From NCBI GenBank assembly GCA_900468285.1, contig UBTF01000003.1:310001-374000 (forward strand): a stretch of DNA of 64,000 nucleotides, written 5' to 3'. A program made the position numbers and the translations under genes. Below the pieces are notes generated by a model. That model was not told the DNA's origin, did not search any database, and worked only from the letters and a program-made list of their open reading frames with translations. The DNA comes from Hyphomicrobiales bacterium (GTDB lineage: Bacteria; Pseudomonadota; Alphaproteobacteria; Rhizobiales; Rhizobiaceae). Shown in pieces: positions 39,429 through 48,972 of the stretch; within the stretch, counting starts at the first letter, position 1, and each line of letters opens with the position of its first letter.

Positions 39429-39594
39429 TTGGGCGCGACCGTCGAAAAGCGGACGTAAAGACGATACACGATCGGCGCGCGGTCGCCGCTAGGAACGTGG
39501 CGTAACCTCAAGCGTCGCATTGATACCCCAACTCTGGAAAGAGTATGCGCGAGGCGAGGGGGCAGAAATATCCAGATTGGAGAGGGCAAACTCC

Positions 39595-40473
39595 TCAAGT
39601 CTCGACGCTCTGTACAAAGTCCCTGCAAGCCTCGCCAAGCCTTGCGAGATTGGCCTTCAGTTCGGAGTAGCCTGAGGTTTTCTGGCGAGTGGTTTCATCC
39701 ATGTAGAGTTTTCGGTTAATCTCGATCTGGATGCTGTGGCGGTTGTTTTCCGGGGCGCTATAGGCGGAGACGAGTTCGGCGCCGCGAAATGGCACGTTGA
39801 GAGAGACAGAATAGCCGAAGCTCTTGAGCGTTTCAGAGACCATTCGCACGAACTCCGGCTCGGCGCTTGCCCCATCGTAATCACCAATCACCATGTCCTT
39901 GCGAACGGTTCCTGCTGGATCCGGGGATAGCGCGTGGCCGATAGCGGGCATGGAATGGCAATTGACGTGGTAGACCTTCCCGAACTGCTCATGGGTGCTG
40001 TCCAGCAGTCGTACGAGCTCACGGTGGTAGGGACGCCAGTAGGTGTCGATACGGTGCTCAAGTTCCTTTACGGTCAGTTTGCGCCCGTACATGGGTTGGT
40101 CTCCCCACGCGTAACGCCAGACCAGACCCATGCCGCGTCTGGCAGACGCACTGTCGCGAACCGGATGTGGCCACAGCCCTTCGACAAGATCCAGATCGAC
40201 ATCTTCAAGGGACCGGTTGAGATCCAGAAAACTGCGGGGAAATTGCGCGCTCAACAGCGGGGCGCCGATTGACGGAGCGAAACTGAAGAGGTCATCGACA
40301 TATGTGTCGGAAGCCTGAAGGACCATGTCATCCGATACCATGCGCTCAAAATCATCAGGGATTGTCAGCCCGCTATGTGGGGAGTCGAAGACCATCGGGA
40401 TGCCCGGCGCACTCGCTGGAATGATCGATAGCACGCCCTCGATTTCGAGGGGCTTTGCGAAATGGTCTGTCAT
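39595..40473 (-). CDS. N-formylglutamate amidohydrolase family enzyme
   Basis: 292 residues of the HutG/FGase zinc hydrolase family. Likely metal and catalytic blocks are FDSPHSGLTIP, SYVDDLF-type ASDTYVDDLF, VYHVNCHSMPAIG and the C-terminal IQIEINRKLYMDE. The family releases glutamate from N-formylglutamate or cleaves related N-acyl compounds. There are no histidine-utilisation genes nearby, so a role other than histidine breakdown is likely. It is the last gene of a seven-gene operon that begins with a peptide importer. Confidence 0.87.
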   Translation of the reverse strand: MTDHFAKPLEIEGVLSIIPASAPGIPMVFDSPHSGLTIPDDFERMVSDDMVLQASDTYVDDLFSFAPSIGAPLLSAQFPRSFLDLNRSLEDVDLDLVEGLWPHPVRDSASARRGMGLVWRYAWGDQPMYGRKLTVKELEHRIDTYWRPYHRELVRLLDSTHEQFGKVYHVNCHSMPAIGHALSPDPAGTVRKDMVIGDYDGASAEPEFVRMVSETLKSFGYSVSLNVPFRGAELVSAYSAPENNRHSIQIEINRKLYMDETTRQKTSGYSELKANLARLGEACRDFVQSVET

Positions 40474-40485
40474 TGGAGGTTCCTG

Positions 40486-42033
40486 CTATGCCGTGGCTGC
40501 GAAGGCGGCGGGGTAGGTGGTGTCGGGCATTCCAACGAATTCGCCGTTGCGGCGGCCGATCATGCCCGGCGCGGCGAAGGGTCTGGGGAAAACCGTTTGT
40601 GCTGCGGGTCTGATTTTGCCGATGCGCTCCAGCGCCTCCACATGGTCCGCAGGCATGTCCACATTGACGATGATGTCGTTGTGGGGCCCTGTCGTCATGC
40701 GTGGAGTGTTCATCGCGTCTTCCACATCCATTCCGGCGTGGACGATCATGCCCGTCAGCTGCGTCAGCGCCGGGACAATCTGGTTGCCTCCGGCTGCGCC
40801 GTAAGCGGCAAAAGTGCCGTTCTTATCCGTCAGGATGACGGGGCACATATTGCTTGGCGCATAGGCTTTCGGCACAAGCGAATTGGCACGTCCGGGCGTC
40901 GGGTCAAACCACGACATGCCGTTGTTCAAGAGAATGCCTGTCGAAGGTGACAAGGCGCGTGCACCGAAGCGGTTGAGCAGGGTGAAGGTGATCGCCACCA
41001 TTCGGCCCTCGCCATCCACGGCATTGACCTGAGTGGTGCTGGTCTTGTTGGTGGTCTCTGCGGGGTTGAGCCTGCGCCGATGCGCGCCGAAAGACTCCCA
41101 CAGTGCCTGCGACATGGTGGCGAAGAAATCGCCATCGACGGGCCCTGGACCTCGCTTTTCATCAAAAAACGAAAGCGCATCGAACAAACGCTGTCCGGCG
41201 CTGGTCTCTCCCGGCACATGGACGATCTTGTCCTGCAAGGCCATGCTGCGCGCCGGGTAGATCAGGGCTTCGTAATCGGCAAGATCGTCCAGCGTCATGA
41301 AACTGCCGCCAGCCTGCAAGTCGGCAATGAGGCGCTGACCGATGGAGCCGCCATACAGCGCGTCAGGCCCCTCAGCCGCCAGTGTCTGAAGCGTGTCGAA
41401 AAGTGCTGGCGTCGGCAGCACGCTGCCTGGCTCTGGTGGATGGCCGCCGGGCAGAAACACGGTGCGGGCGCCTTCATCGTCAGCAAGACCGGAGGCGGCG
41501 ATGGCGATGGCAAGCGTAGTGTGCCAGTCCACCATCAGGCCTTGTTTCGCCCGTGCTATAGCCGGGGCCAATGCGTCTGCGAAGCCGATTGTTCCGTGCC
41601 GTTTCAAAGCCTGGGCAAAGCCGCGAACACAGCCGGGAACGACTGCCGCGGTAAAGCCGTCGACATTTCTGTTTTCAACGGATGCCGGATGGCCGATGAA
41701 GGTCTTGATGCCTGGATCTGGCCTATAGAAGTCAATATCGAAGGACGACGGGACACGACCGGTAAACTCGATCGTTTCGACCGTGCCATCGGGCTGCGCG
41801 ATCAGCATGTAGCCGCAGGCTGCAAGGCTTGTCATCCACGGTTCGACGGTTTGCAGGGTAAAGGCCGCTGTTACTGCCGCATCGACAGCGTTGCCACCGG
41901 CACGTAGCACGGCGGCACCTGCATCTGCGGCCACATAATGCTGCGACGTAACGACACCGCGTGAACTGACGCCTGCCACCTTGCGGGTGACACTGCGTTC
42001 GACGCGAAGGTGGTCAAACTGCGGGTTTTCCAT
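40486..42033 (-). CDS. Gamma-glutamyltransferase-family protein, cytoplasmic
   Basis: 515 residues of the Ntn-hydrolase GGT family: HYVAADAGAAVLRAGGNAVD, LNAAEF-like LNPAETTNKTSTTQVNAVDG with the candidate self-cleavage Thr, NNGMSWFDP, and the C-terminal AAYGAAGGNQIVPALTQ. It should hydrolyse or transfer a gamma-glutamyl group, or act as a cephalosporin-acylase-like amidase. It has no signal peptide, unlike classic periplasmic GGT, which fits action on imported substrate. Its ATG overlaps the stop of the preceding RraA-like gene. Confidence 0.85.
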   Translation of the reverse strand: MENPQFDHLRVERSVTRKVAGVSSRGVVTSQHYVAADAGAAVLRAGGNAVDAAVTAAFTLQTVEPWMTSLAACGYMLIAQPDGTVETIEFTGRVPSSFDIDFYRPDPGIKTFIGHPASVENRNVDGFTAAVVPGCVRGFAQALKRHGTIGFADALAPAIARAKQGLMVDWHTTLAIAIAASGLADDEGARTVFLPGGHPPEPGSVLPTPALFDTLQTLAAEGPDALYGGSIGQRLIADLQAGGSFMTLDDLADYEALIYPARSMALQDKIVHVPGETSAGQRLFDALSFFDEKRGPGPVDGDFFATMSQALWESFGAHRRRLNPAETTNKTSTTQVNAVDGEGRMVAITFTLLNRFGARALSPSTGILLNNGMSWFDPTPGRANSLVPKAYAPSNMCPVILTDKNGTFAAYGAAGGNQIVPALTQLTGMIVHAGMDVEDAMNTPRMTTGPHNDIIVNVDMPADHVEALERIGKIRPAAQTVFPRPFAAPGMIGRRNGEFVGMPDTTYPAAFAATA

Positions 42034-42710
42034 CAGCTCGCCTCCATGGCTGAGGCCACCATTCTGCTTGCGCCCGAGAGATCGCCAAGCTTTTCGCCTG
42101 CTTCGATTTTACCCTTGTGGCGGCCCGCCCGCGCCTGACGAGCCTCGGCCTCAACCAGAACGTCGAGAGCTTCATCTGCGGGAATGACGAGAATGCCGCT
42201 TGCATCTGCGACGACGATATCGCCCGGCATGACGGGCACGTTTCCGCAGGAAATGGGCAGGTTGAGCGAACCGCCCAGATCATTCAGGCGGGTCGTTATG
42301 CCGGAAACGCCGCGCGCCCACAGGGGCATCCCAAGCTCGACTATTTCTTCCACATCCGTGCACGGGCCATCGATGACGACGCCGACTGCACCTGCCGTCT
42401 TGATCGCGAAGGCAACGCCACCACCGATACAGGCGTGCCGATCATCGCCTAGCCGGTCTACGAAAAGAAAATCGCCGGGACGGATGAAGGAAACGGCGTG
42501 ATGCAGAAGGGTCGAGTCCGTGGCCGGAATGGCCAGCGTCATGGCAGTCCCAACCAGGGTCTGCTTGATGTCGACAACGGGTGAGATGGAATGGCGGACG
42601 AAGCCGCGATGACGGAAATGCCCTATTGTGGCGACTTCGACGCGTTCAAATCTCGCCCGCAGTTCAGGATCGATCTGCGCAGGCAGAGCGCCAATATGAT
42701 ATTTCTTCAT
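42033..42710 (-). CDS. RraA-like protein (HMG aldolase/RraA superfamily)
   Basis: 225 residues. The conserved core is FLFVDRLGDDRHACIGGGVAFAIKTAGAVG and VVIDGPCTDVEEI, with the Arg-Asp of the aldolase-type active site possibly in IDGPCTD. Members are 4-hydroxy-4-methyl-2-oxoglutarate aldolases, oxaloacetate decarboxylases or RNase E inhibitors. Here, inside a catabolic operon, an aldolase or decarboxylase role is more likely. Its start overlaps the ABC ATPase stop (ATGA), and its stop overlaps the next start. Confidence 0.83.
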   Translation of the reverse strand: MKKYHIGALPAQIDPELRARFERVEVATIGHFRHRGFVRHSISPVVDIKQTLVGTAMTLAIPATDSTLLHHAVSFIRPGDFLFVDRLGDDRHACIGGGVAFAIKTAGAVGVVIDGPCTDVEEIVELGMPLWARGVSGITTRLNDLGGSLNLPISCGNVPVMPGDIVVADASGILVIPADEALDVLVEAEARQARAGRHKGKIEAGEKLGDLSGASRMVASAMEAS

Positions 42711-44350
42711 GGGATTTCCTTTGAGAATGTCGGTGCGTCCTGGACGGGCTTATGCTGCCATCCCTTGCCCGGGACGGCGGCCAGCAATTCCTTGGTGTAA
42801 TCGTGTTTGGGAGCACCGAAGAGGGTCGCCGGATCGCCGCGTTCAACGATGCGCCCGCGACGCATGACCGCGATATTGTCGCATATCTGGCTTGCGACGC
42901 GCAGGTCGTGGGTAATAAACAGGATCCCGAAGCCCAGCCGCTCCTGCATCCTTGCTAAGAGCTCGAGGACCTGTGCCTGCACCGAGACATCCAGTGCGGA
43001 AACGGACTCATCGGCAATCAGCAGTTCGGGTTCGACCGCAAGCGCCCGCGCAATGCAGATGCGCTGCCTTTGGCCGCCAGAAAATTCGTGGGGAAACCGC
43101 GTAGCAGAGGCACGGTCCAGTCCGCAAGCCTCAAGCAGATCGAGCGCGCGGGCCATGGCTTCTTTCGAGTTGAGGCCGTGGACAATAGGTCCTTCCGCGA
43201 TTGCGTCGCCTATACGCTGACGCGGGTCGAGAGCCGTATAGGGGTCCTGAAAGACAATCTGAACCTTGCGGCGGGCCTCCCTTAACGCTTTGCCACGAAG
43301 GCCGGCAAAATTCCCATCGGCGATGAAGATATCGCCGCTTTCCGGCTGCACGAGGCGGATGACGCATTGCGCCAGCGTCGATTTGCCCGAGCCGGACTCG
43401 CCGACAAGACCAAGCGTTTCACCTCTGCGGATGGTGAGGTCGACATTATCGACGGCTTTCACCGTTCGGCCAGTTCCGAATACGCCTTTGAGCGAAAACG
43501 TCTTGATGATGTTTTTCGCAATCAGAACCGGTGCCCCAAGGCCATCCCGTTCCTTTCTGGGCGTCAGTGTCGGCACCGCTGCCAGCAAGCGTTTCGTATA
43601 ATCTTCACGGGGGTGGTTGAGCACCTCGTCCTTTGTGCCGACTTCGACCAGCCTGCCTTTCTGCATGACCGCGACGCGGTCGGCAATTTCTGCGACAACG
43701 CCGAAATCATGGGTGATGAAGATGATGCCGGTGCCGTGGCGTTCGCGCAGTTCAAGCATGAGCTTGAGGATCTGCGCCTGCGTCGTGACATCCAGTGCGG
43801 TGGTTGGTTCGTCAGCAATCAGGACCGCCGGATCAAGCGCCAGGGCCGTGGCGATCATGACGCGCTGGCATTGTCCACCCGACAGTTGATGAGGATAGGA
43901 ATGGAAGATCTCTTCAGGATTGGGGAGGTGGACTTCCTGAAACAGCTTGATGACACGTTCCTTGATCTGCGCCTGGGACAGGGACGTGTGGACTTTGAAG
44001 GCTTCGGAGACCTGTTCGCCAATCCGGAAAATGGGATTGAGCGCAGCCGTCGGCTCCTGAAAGATCATGGCGATGCTGCGGCCCGTGATGCCGCGTCTCG
44101 TCGCATCGTCGATTGTCAGCAGGTTCTTGTTTTCGAACATCACCTCGCCGCGTGGCGCGCCGAGGTTACGCGGCAAAAGACCCATCGTCGCCAGCGCCGT
44201 CAAGGACTTGCCGGAGCCGGATTCGCCAACGATGCACAGGATCTCTCCCTTGCCGATCGAGAGCGACAGATCCTCGACGGCAAAGCCGCGATCGGCGCCC
44301 TGCGGCAAGGGAACGCTGAGATGAGAGATGGACAGCCGCATGTCAGTCAT
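42707..44350 (-). CDS. Peptide ABC transporter, two fused ATP-binding domains (GsiA-like)
   Basis: About 547 residues: two oligopeptide-type ATPases fused in tandem. Each half has Walker A GESGSGKS. Signatures are [12 protein letters not shown] and [12 protein letters not shown], with Walker [12 protein letters not shown] and [11 protein letters not shown]. One polypeptide thus replaces the DppD/DppF pair, as in the glutathione importer GsiA. The start at 44350 is chosen at [13 protein letters not shown]. It ends overlapping the RraA-like gene. Confidence 0.92.
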   Translation of the reverse strand: MTDMRLSISHLSVPLPQGADRGFAVEDLSLSIGKGEILCIVGESGSGKSLTALATMGLLPRNLGAPRGEVMFENKNLLTIDDATRRGITGRSIAMIFQEPTAALNPIFRIGEQVSEAFKVHTSLSQAQIKERVIKLFQEVHLPNPEEIFHSYPHQLSGGQCQRVMIATALALDPAVLIADEPTTALDVTTQAQILKLMLELRERHGTGIIFITHDFGVVAEIADRVAVMQKGRLVEVGTKDEVLNHPREDYTKRLLAAVPTLTPRKERDGLGAPVLIAKNIIKTFSLKGVFGTGRTVKAVDNVDLTIRRGETLGLVGESGSGKSTLAQCVIRLVQPESGDIFIADGNFAGLRGKALREARRKVQIVFQDPYTALDPRQRIGDAIAEGPIVHGLNSKEAMARALDLLEACGLDRASATRFPHEFSGGQRQRICIARALAVEPELLIADESVSALDVSVQAQVLELLARMQERLGFGILFITHDLRVASQICDNIAVMRRGRIVERGDPATLFGAPKHDYTKELLAAVPGKGWQHKPVQDAPTFSKEIP

Positions 44351-44413
44351 TGGTATCCCGCCTTGTGAATTCCGGGAGACGCCATTTGCGTCTCCCAAGC
44401 ACCGAACCGCTCA

Positions 44414-45991
44414 TCAGACGAGCTTGAAGTAGTCGCCATAGATGCGCATTTCACCGTTCGGCTTCAGCCGGAATTCGATGCCTTGCCGATGGGCGCAGTT
44501 ATAGACGCTCTTCCACATGTAATAGCCGGGCGTGACGCGTTGCCATTCATCCGACAATGCAAGGTAAGCCTTCTTGCGTTCTTCGAAGTCTGTGGCGGCT
44601 TCGAATTTCTTGCCGAGTTCAAGGAATTCGGGCGTCGGGTCCCATGTCTTCCACGTCGCAGTAGAGCGGGAGGCGGTTGGGCCCCAATCGAGCCAGAGAG
44701 GCTGATAGGGGTCGCCGGGAATGAAGTCCGAGCTCATGGACATGTTCATCATGTGGTATGGGCGGCGATAGACAAGTTCGAAATTGTCCAGAACCTGTGC
44801 CTGAACATTCACGCCGATTTCGCGCCACTGCTCGATCATTATCTCTGCGGCGGCTTCGTAGTTGGGATAGAACTGGCGGGTGATGTGCCAGATGAGGGTT
44901 TCGCCCTTGTATTTCGTCTTCGCCACGAGAGCCTTTGCGGCTTCCACATCATAGGGCAGCTTCACCGGCAGGTTTGGATCGTAGAACTTGCCGTATTCCT
45001 TGAAGTTGAACGGGACAGCCGGGTGTTCGGTCGTGCCGTTGAACAGCGCCTGGACGATGGCGTTCATATCGATGGCCTGGACCATGGCATAGCGAAGGTT
45101 CGGATCGACAAGAGGGTTGTCGACAGGGTCTGCGCGTGTGTTGAAGGCAACCGCCGGATAATTGTCCGCGAGAACACGCTTCAGCGTCACGCCGTCGTAG
45201 CCCTCAAGTGTGGACTCCTGATCGGTCGGAATATTGACGATGAAATCGAACTCCTTCGAGACAAGCCCCGCCATGCGCGCTGCGAATTCTGGAACGATCT
45301 TCCAGTTGATCTTCTGTGCCGGTGGCGGGCCAGCCCAATAGTCGTCAAAGGCGTCAAGGACCATCACCTCACCGGAGCGGAACGTCGTGACCTTGTAAGG
45401 ACCCGTACCGATGGGCTTCTGTCCGAAGGCATCAACACCAACGTGGAGATAATATTTCTTCGGCACGACAAAGCCGATATAGCCGGTCAGCTTGCTGGGA
45501 ATGTTGGGGTCCGGATTGACCGTCTCCAGCTCGAATGTGTATTTGCCTGTGGCTTCGACGCGCTTGAAGCCAGCCGCAAATGTCTTGCCACGTGGCTCAA
45601 AGGGTTTTTCGCCCCACAGACGTTCGGCAGAGAGAGAGAAGACTGCATCCTCGGCGGTCATTTCACTGCCATCGTGGAATTTCACGCCTTCACGCAGGGT
45701 GAAAGTCCAGACGTTTCCGTTTTGCTCCCATTTCGTCGCCAGCTTGGGCGCAAAAATCAGGCCGTTCTCATCATTTATGTAGTCGCGTTCGACAAGCGTA
45801 TCGTAGAAGTTCGGAAAAATCCGGCGTGAAGTGGTGGAGATGCCGTTGATCGGCGCCATCGTTGCCCAGAGATTGTCGACGGCGATGTTCAAGGTTGGCC
45901 GCTGCTGGGCGTGAGCAATGGGCACGCGTGCGGCCAGACTGGCTGCGCCTGCCGCGAGAATAAGACTTCCAACTTCACGTCTGGTAAACAT
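44414..45991 (-). CDS. Peptide-type ABC substrate-binding protein with Tat-like signal
   Basis: 525 residues of the SBP_bac_5 family. The leader begins MFTRREVGSLILAAGAASLA with a twin-arginine motif and ends at AHA, pointing to Tat export. Family regions: FTLREGVKFHDGSEMTAEDAVFSL, KPIGTGPYKVTTF, and the C-terminal TPGYYMWKSVYN. It selects the substrate for the importer. Given the enzymes that follow, a glutamyl-containing peptide or conjugate is suspected but not shown. Confidence 0.9.
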   Translation of the reverse strand: MFTRREVGSLILAAGAASLAARVPIAHAQQRPTLNIAVDNLWATMAPINGISTTSRRIFPNFYDTLVERDYINDENGLIFAPKLATKWEQNGNVWTFTLREGVKFHDGSEMTAEDAVFSLSAERLWGEKPFEPRGKTFAAGFKRVEATGKYTFELETVNPDPNIPSKLTGYIGFVVPKKYYLHVGVDAFGQKPIGTGPYKVTTFRSGEVMVLDAFDDYWAGPPPAQKINWKIVPEFAARMAGLVSKEFDFIVNIPTDQESTLEGYDGVTLKRVLADNYPAVAFNTRADPVDNPLVDPNLRYAMVQAIDMNAIVQALFNGTTEHPAVPFNFKEYGKFYDPNLPVKLPYDVEAAKALVAKTKYKGETLIWHITRQFYPNYEAAAEIMIEQWREIGVNVQAQVLDNFELVYRRPYHMMNMSMSSDFIPGDPYQPLWLDWGPTASRSTATWKTWDPTPEFLELGKKFEAATDFEERKKAYLALSDEWQRVTPGYYMWKSVYNCAHRQGIEFRLKPNGEMRIYGDYFKLV

Positions 45992-46021
45992 TTGTTCTTA
46001 CCTCTCCTGGTCTTGTTCTGT

Positions 46022-46861
46022 TTATGCGTTACGGCCCTGCAGCATCGGATCCAGCCGGTCACGCAGCCAGTCGCCGACGATGCTCATGGAAAGTGTCACG
46101 AGGAAAATGACCGTGCCGGGCACGACCGATATCCACCACGCTGTCGAAAGATAATCGCGTCCGTCACCAAGGATTTGGCCAAGGCTGGTCTGCGGTGCCT
46201 GAATGCCCAGGCCCAGGAAGCTCAGCGATGTTTCCAGCAGTATGATCTGCGGAAAGGTCAAGGTGACCTGAACGATGAGTGCGCTTGCGACATTGGGAAG
46301 TACGTGTTTCAGGTAAAGGCGTCCGTTGCCCGCACCCAAAGCAACAATGGCCTTGGCGTAGGGTTGGTTGATCGCTGAAAGCACCACGCCACGGGACAGG
46401 CGTGCATATTTTTCCCAGCCGAACAGACCCATCAGCAGAATGAAGAGAACGAGGCTGTTGCCGAAGAAGGCCAGCAGCGTAAGCGTGATGAGAATGAAGG
46501 GCAGCGAAGCCTGGAAATCCACCAGCATCATCAGTGCTTCATCGATAAAGCCACGGAAATGCGCTGCGATAAAGCCGATCAACGAACCGAAAACAGCGCC
46601 TATGATTGTGCCCGCCAGGGCAACCGTCAACGACATCTGCAGGGCCGCGATAAGTCGGGCAACCATGTCACGACCAATGCGGTCGGTGCCCAGCGGGAAA
46701 TTCGGGTTGCCGCCGGTGATAAACGCCGGGGGCTTCAGGCGCGCCAGAAGGTTCTGCTGCGTCACACCATGCGGCGTAAAGATGTTGCCGACGATGGCGA
46801 CGAAGACTGCCAGAGTGAGCACAATGATGGCAAAGATGAGAATGGGAGAGCGGCGCTTCAT
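46022..46861 (-). CDS. Peptide-type ABC permease (DppC-like)
   Basis: 279 residues with an N-terminal helix (PILIFAIIVLTLAVFVAIVG), the motif NFPLGTDRIGRDMVARLIAA, and an EAA loop at YAKAIVALGAGNGRLYLKHV. It forms the channel with the DppB-like permease encoded 10 bases upstream. The binding-protein gene follows after 30 bases. This gene order, permeases before binding protein, differs from the first dpp operon of the window. Confidence 0.92.
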   Translation of the reverse strand: MKRRSPILIFAIIVLTLAVFVAIVGNIFTPHGVTQQNLLARLKPPAFITGGNPNFPLGTDRIGRDMVARLIAALQMSLTVALAGTIIGAVFGSLIGFIAAHFRGFIDEALMMLVDFQASLPFILITLTLLAFFGNSLVLFILLMGLFGWEKYARLSRGVVLSAINQPYAKAIVALGAGNGRLYLKHVLPNVASALIVQVTLTFPQIILLETSLSFLGLGIQAPQTSLGQILGDGRDYLSTAWWISVVPGTVIFLVTLSMSIVGDWLRDRLDPMLQGRNA

Positions 46862-46871
46862 CGTTGCAATC

Positions 46872-47792
46872 CTAATTCGAGACGCGAATGCGCGGATCTA
46901 GCAGACCGTAAAGCAGGTCCACGATCAGATTGGCGATAACCATTGTCATGGCCATGACGAGCACCAGAGCCTGCACCACCGCAAGATCCCGCGACGAGAC
47001 GGCGGTGACCAGCAGCCGCCCGACGCCTGGCCAGGCAAACACCGTTTCGACGACAATCGCACCGCCGATGAGCTCACCCAGATTGAGACCTATGATGGTA
47101 ACGATCGGAATTCCGGCATTGGGCAGCGCATGGAAAACAATTCGCTTCCAGTAACTCACGCCTTTTGCGGCTGCCGCACGAATATAGAGCTTGTCCAGCA
47201 CCTCCAGCATGGCAGACCGGGTGAAGCGCGCGAGGGTCCCTGCGGTAAAGGTCGCGAGCGTCAGGGCGGGCATGATGAAATGCCATATCGTGCCCGTGCC
47301 CGAACTCGGAAGCCACTGAAGACCTAAGGAAAACAGCAGGATGAGCAGAATGCCGAGGAAGAAGTTCGGAATGGCAAAGCCAAAGACGGCAGTTGCCATG
47401 ATGAGGTTGTCGAATGGCGAACCGCGCTTGATGGCGGCAAAGATGCCTGCGGGAATGCCGATGACGATGGCACCCGCATAGGCAACGATGCCGAGCATTA
47501 TGGTCCATGGCACGCGCTCGGCGATGATGTCGATGACCTCGCGGCCATCGCGATAGGAAATACCAAACTGGCCTGTCGCCATCTGGCCAATATAGCGCAG
47601 ATACTGCACCCACAGACTATCGTCCAGACGCCAGAGCGCGCGAAACTGCTCGATTTCCTGAGGTGTCGCGTCGGCCCCCACAAGGGCCACAACCGGATCT
47701 CCCGACGTTCTCAACACGACGAATGTGAACGTAATGACAAACCACAGCGTCAGAACTGTGCGCAAGATTTTTAGCGACCAGAATCGTGTCAT
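46872..47792 (-). CDS. Peptide-type ABC permease (DppB-like)
   Basis: 306 residues: first helix LRTVLTLWFVITFTFVVLR, loop SGDPVVALVGADATPQEIEQ, EAA loop at YIRAAAAKGVSYWKRIVFHA, and the C-terminal family ending VDLLYGLLDPRIRVSN. It is the first gene of the seven-gene operon, preceded by GGAGCACC and a palindrome, and is divergent from a LysR regulator. Confidence 0.92.
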   Translation of the reverse strand: MTRFWSLKILRTVLTLWFVITFTFVVLRTSGDPVVALVGADATPQEIEQFRALWRLDDSLWVQYLRYIGQMATGQFGISYRDGREVIDIIAERVPWTIMLGIVAYAGAIVIGIPAGIFAAIKRGSPFDNLIMATAVFGFAIPNFFLGILLILLFSLGLQWLPSSGTGTIWHFIMPALTLATFTAGTLARFTRSAMLEVLDKLYIRAAAAKGVSYWKRIVFHALPNAGIPIVTIIGLNLGELIGGAIVVETVFAWPGVGRLLVTAVSSRDLAVVQALVLVMAMTMVIANLIVDLLYGLLDPRIRVSN

Positions 47793-47808
47793 GGTGCTCC
47801 GTTTTCTG

Positions 47809-47901
47809 GAACCGATGGTTCAGCTATTCCCGTTATTTCTATATTTTTTTAAGAGATAACCATGGGAATAGATTATTATCTATTACAAAATAACCATGGG
47901 A
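47809..47901. promoter_or_regulatory. Control region with repeated operator-like elements
   Basis: The 125-base gap between the ABC operon and lysR holds two direct repeats, ATAACCATGGGA, at 47856-47867 and 47890-47901 (34 bases apart). A related inverted copy (CTATTCCCGTTAT) lies near 47824-47836. A palindrome GAACC-GAT-GGTTC is at 47809-47821. The repeats are good candidates for binding by the divergent LysR protein. Confidence 0.6.
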
Positions 47902-47917
47902 TTGATATGTGTAGCGT

Positions 47918-48844
47918 ATGAAATACGGCATAGAGTTTCGTCACCTTCACTATTTCGCCTGCGTCGCAGAGGAGCTGCATTTCAGCCGCGCGGCTGACAA
48001 GCTGGGCATGGCACAGGCGCCGCTCAGCCAGCAGATCCGTCAGCTTGAAGAACGTATCGGCACACGCCTGTTCCTGCGCACGACACGAAGCGTGAAGCTG
48101 ACTCCGGCTGGTGAGATATTCCTGAGACATGCGATGGAAATTCTAGGCGGCATCGACCGGGCCGTCACGCACACCCGTTCCATTTCCGGAGACGATGGTG
48201 GAAAGATTTACGTCAGCGGGGTTCATGTTGCGTTGTCGCACATCCTGCCGGAGGTGATCGCCGAGTTTCACAGGAAGTATCCCAATATTCAGGTGGACGT
48301 GCAGCTGTTGGGAACGGCGAGCCAGCTGGAGATGCTCCAGAGTGGCAAGGTACAGGTCGCCTTCATTCGCCCGACCAATCCCGCTGGCTTCCTGAAGACC
48401 GATCACCTGTTGAAGGAAGGTTTCGTCGCTGTTTTGCCCAAGCACCACCGCCTGGCCGAGCGGGATGACATTGGCGTTCGCGATTTTGCCGGGGAGCCGA
48501 TCATAACCTACGCGCCGACCATTGGTGCAAGCTATCACCATGCCATCATGGACGCGTTCCGGCGTGCAGCGATATATCCGATGATCGTCCAGGAAGTCTC
48601 CCACACGCTCGCCATCGCCACTCTGGTTGCGGCGGGCGTTGGCATTGCAATCGCGCCATCATGGCTCGCCCACAATCTCAGCCCCCATCTGGTTTACCGT
48701 CCTCTAGATGAAATACCTGACGAGGTCGAACTGATCATTGGCTGGCAGGCCAATGAAACGTCGAAAGTCATTCTGGATTTCATCGAGATTGCAAAGAACA
48801 CATGTGCTGGCCGCAACCGGCTGCGGTCTATGGTGGCGCGTTAA
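47918..48844 (+). CDS. LysR-family regulator, divergent from the peptide/glutamyl operon
   Basis: 308 residues. The HTH begins IEFRHLHYFACVAEELHFSR and includes AQAPLSQQIRQLEERIGTRL. The effector domain runs from about residue 95 (KIYVSGVHVALSHILPEVIA) to the end, of the CatM/BenM/CbnR type. It is expected to activate the divergent ABC operon when the imported compound or a product is present. The two ATAACCATGGGA repeats upstream are the likely sites. No strong ribosome site is visible at the ATG. Confidence 0.92.
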   Translation: MKYGIEFRHLHYFACVAEELHFSRAADKLGMAQAPLSQQIRQLEERIGTRLFLRTTRSVKLTPAGEIFLRHAMEILGGIDRAVTHTRSISGDDGGKIYVSGVHVALSHILPEVIAEFHRKYPNIQVDVQLLGTASQLEMLQSGKVQVAFIRPTNPAGFLKTDHLLKEGFVAVLPKHHRLAERDDIGVRDFAGEPIITYAPTIGASYHHAIMDAFRRAAIYPMIVQEVSHTLAIATLVAAGVGIAIAPSWLAHNLSPHLVYRPLDEIPDEVELIIGWQANETSKVILDFIEIAKNTCAGRNRLRSMVAR

Positions 48845-48854
48845 ATGCGATAGT

Positions 48855-48888
48855 GCCGGTGGAGGCCGTTCCCGCGCGGGGCACCGGC
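48855..48888 (+). terminator. Probable lysR terminator
   Basis: Stem GCCGGTG/CACCGGC with a GC-rich inner loop, followed by AACACGCTTGTTTT. Confidence 0.5.
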
Positions 48889-48972
48889 AACACGCTTGTT
48901 TTATAAGCCATTGCTTTACTGTTATGCCAATCGATTGTAGGCAGGATCGCGAATATATCGGGATGAATGAGA

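Noticed and set aside
39429-39594. GGAAC-N16-CGTC element resembling an EcfG promoter (about 39494)
   Set aside because: No plus-strand gene follows and the -10 part does not match CGTT.
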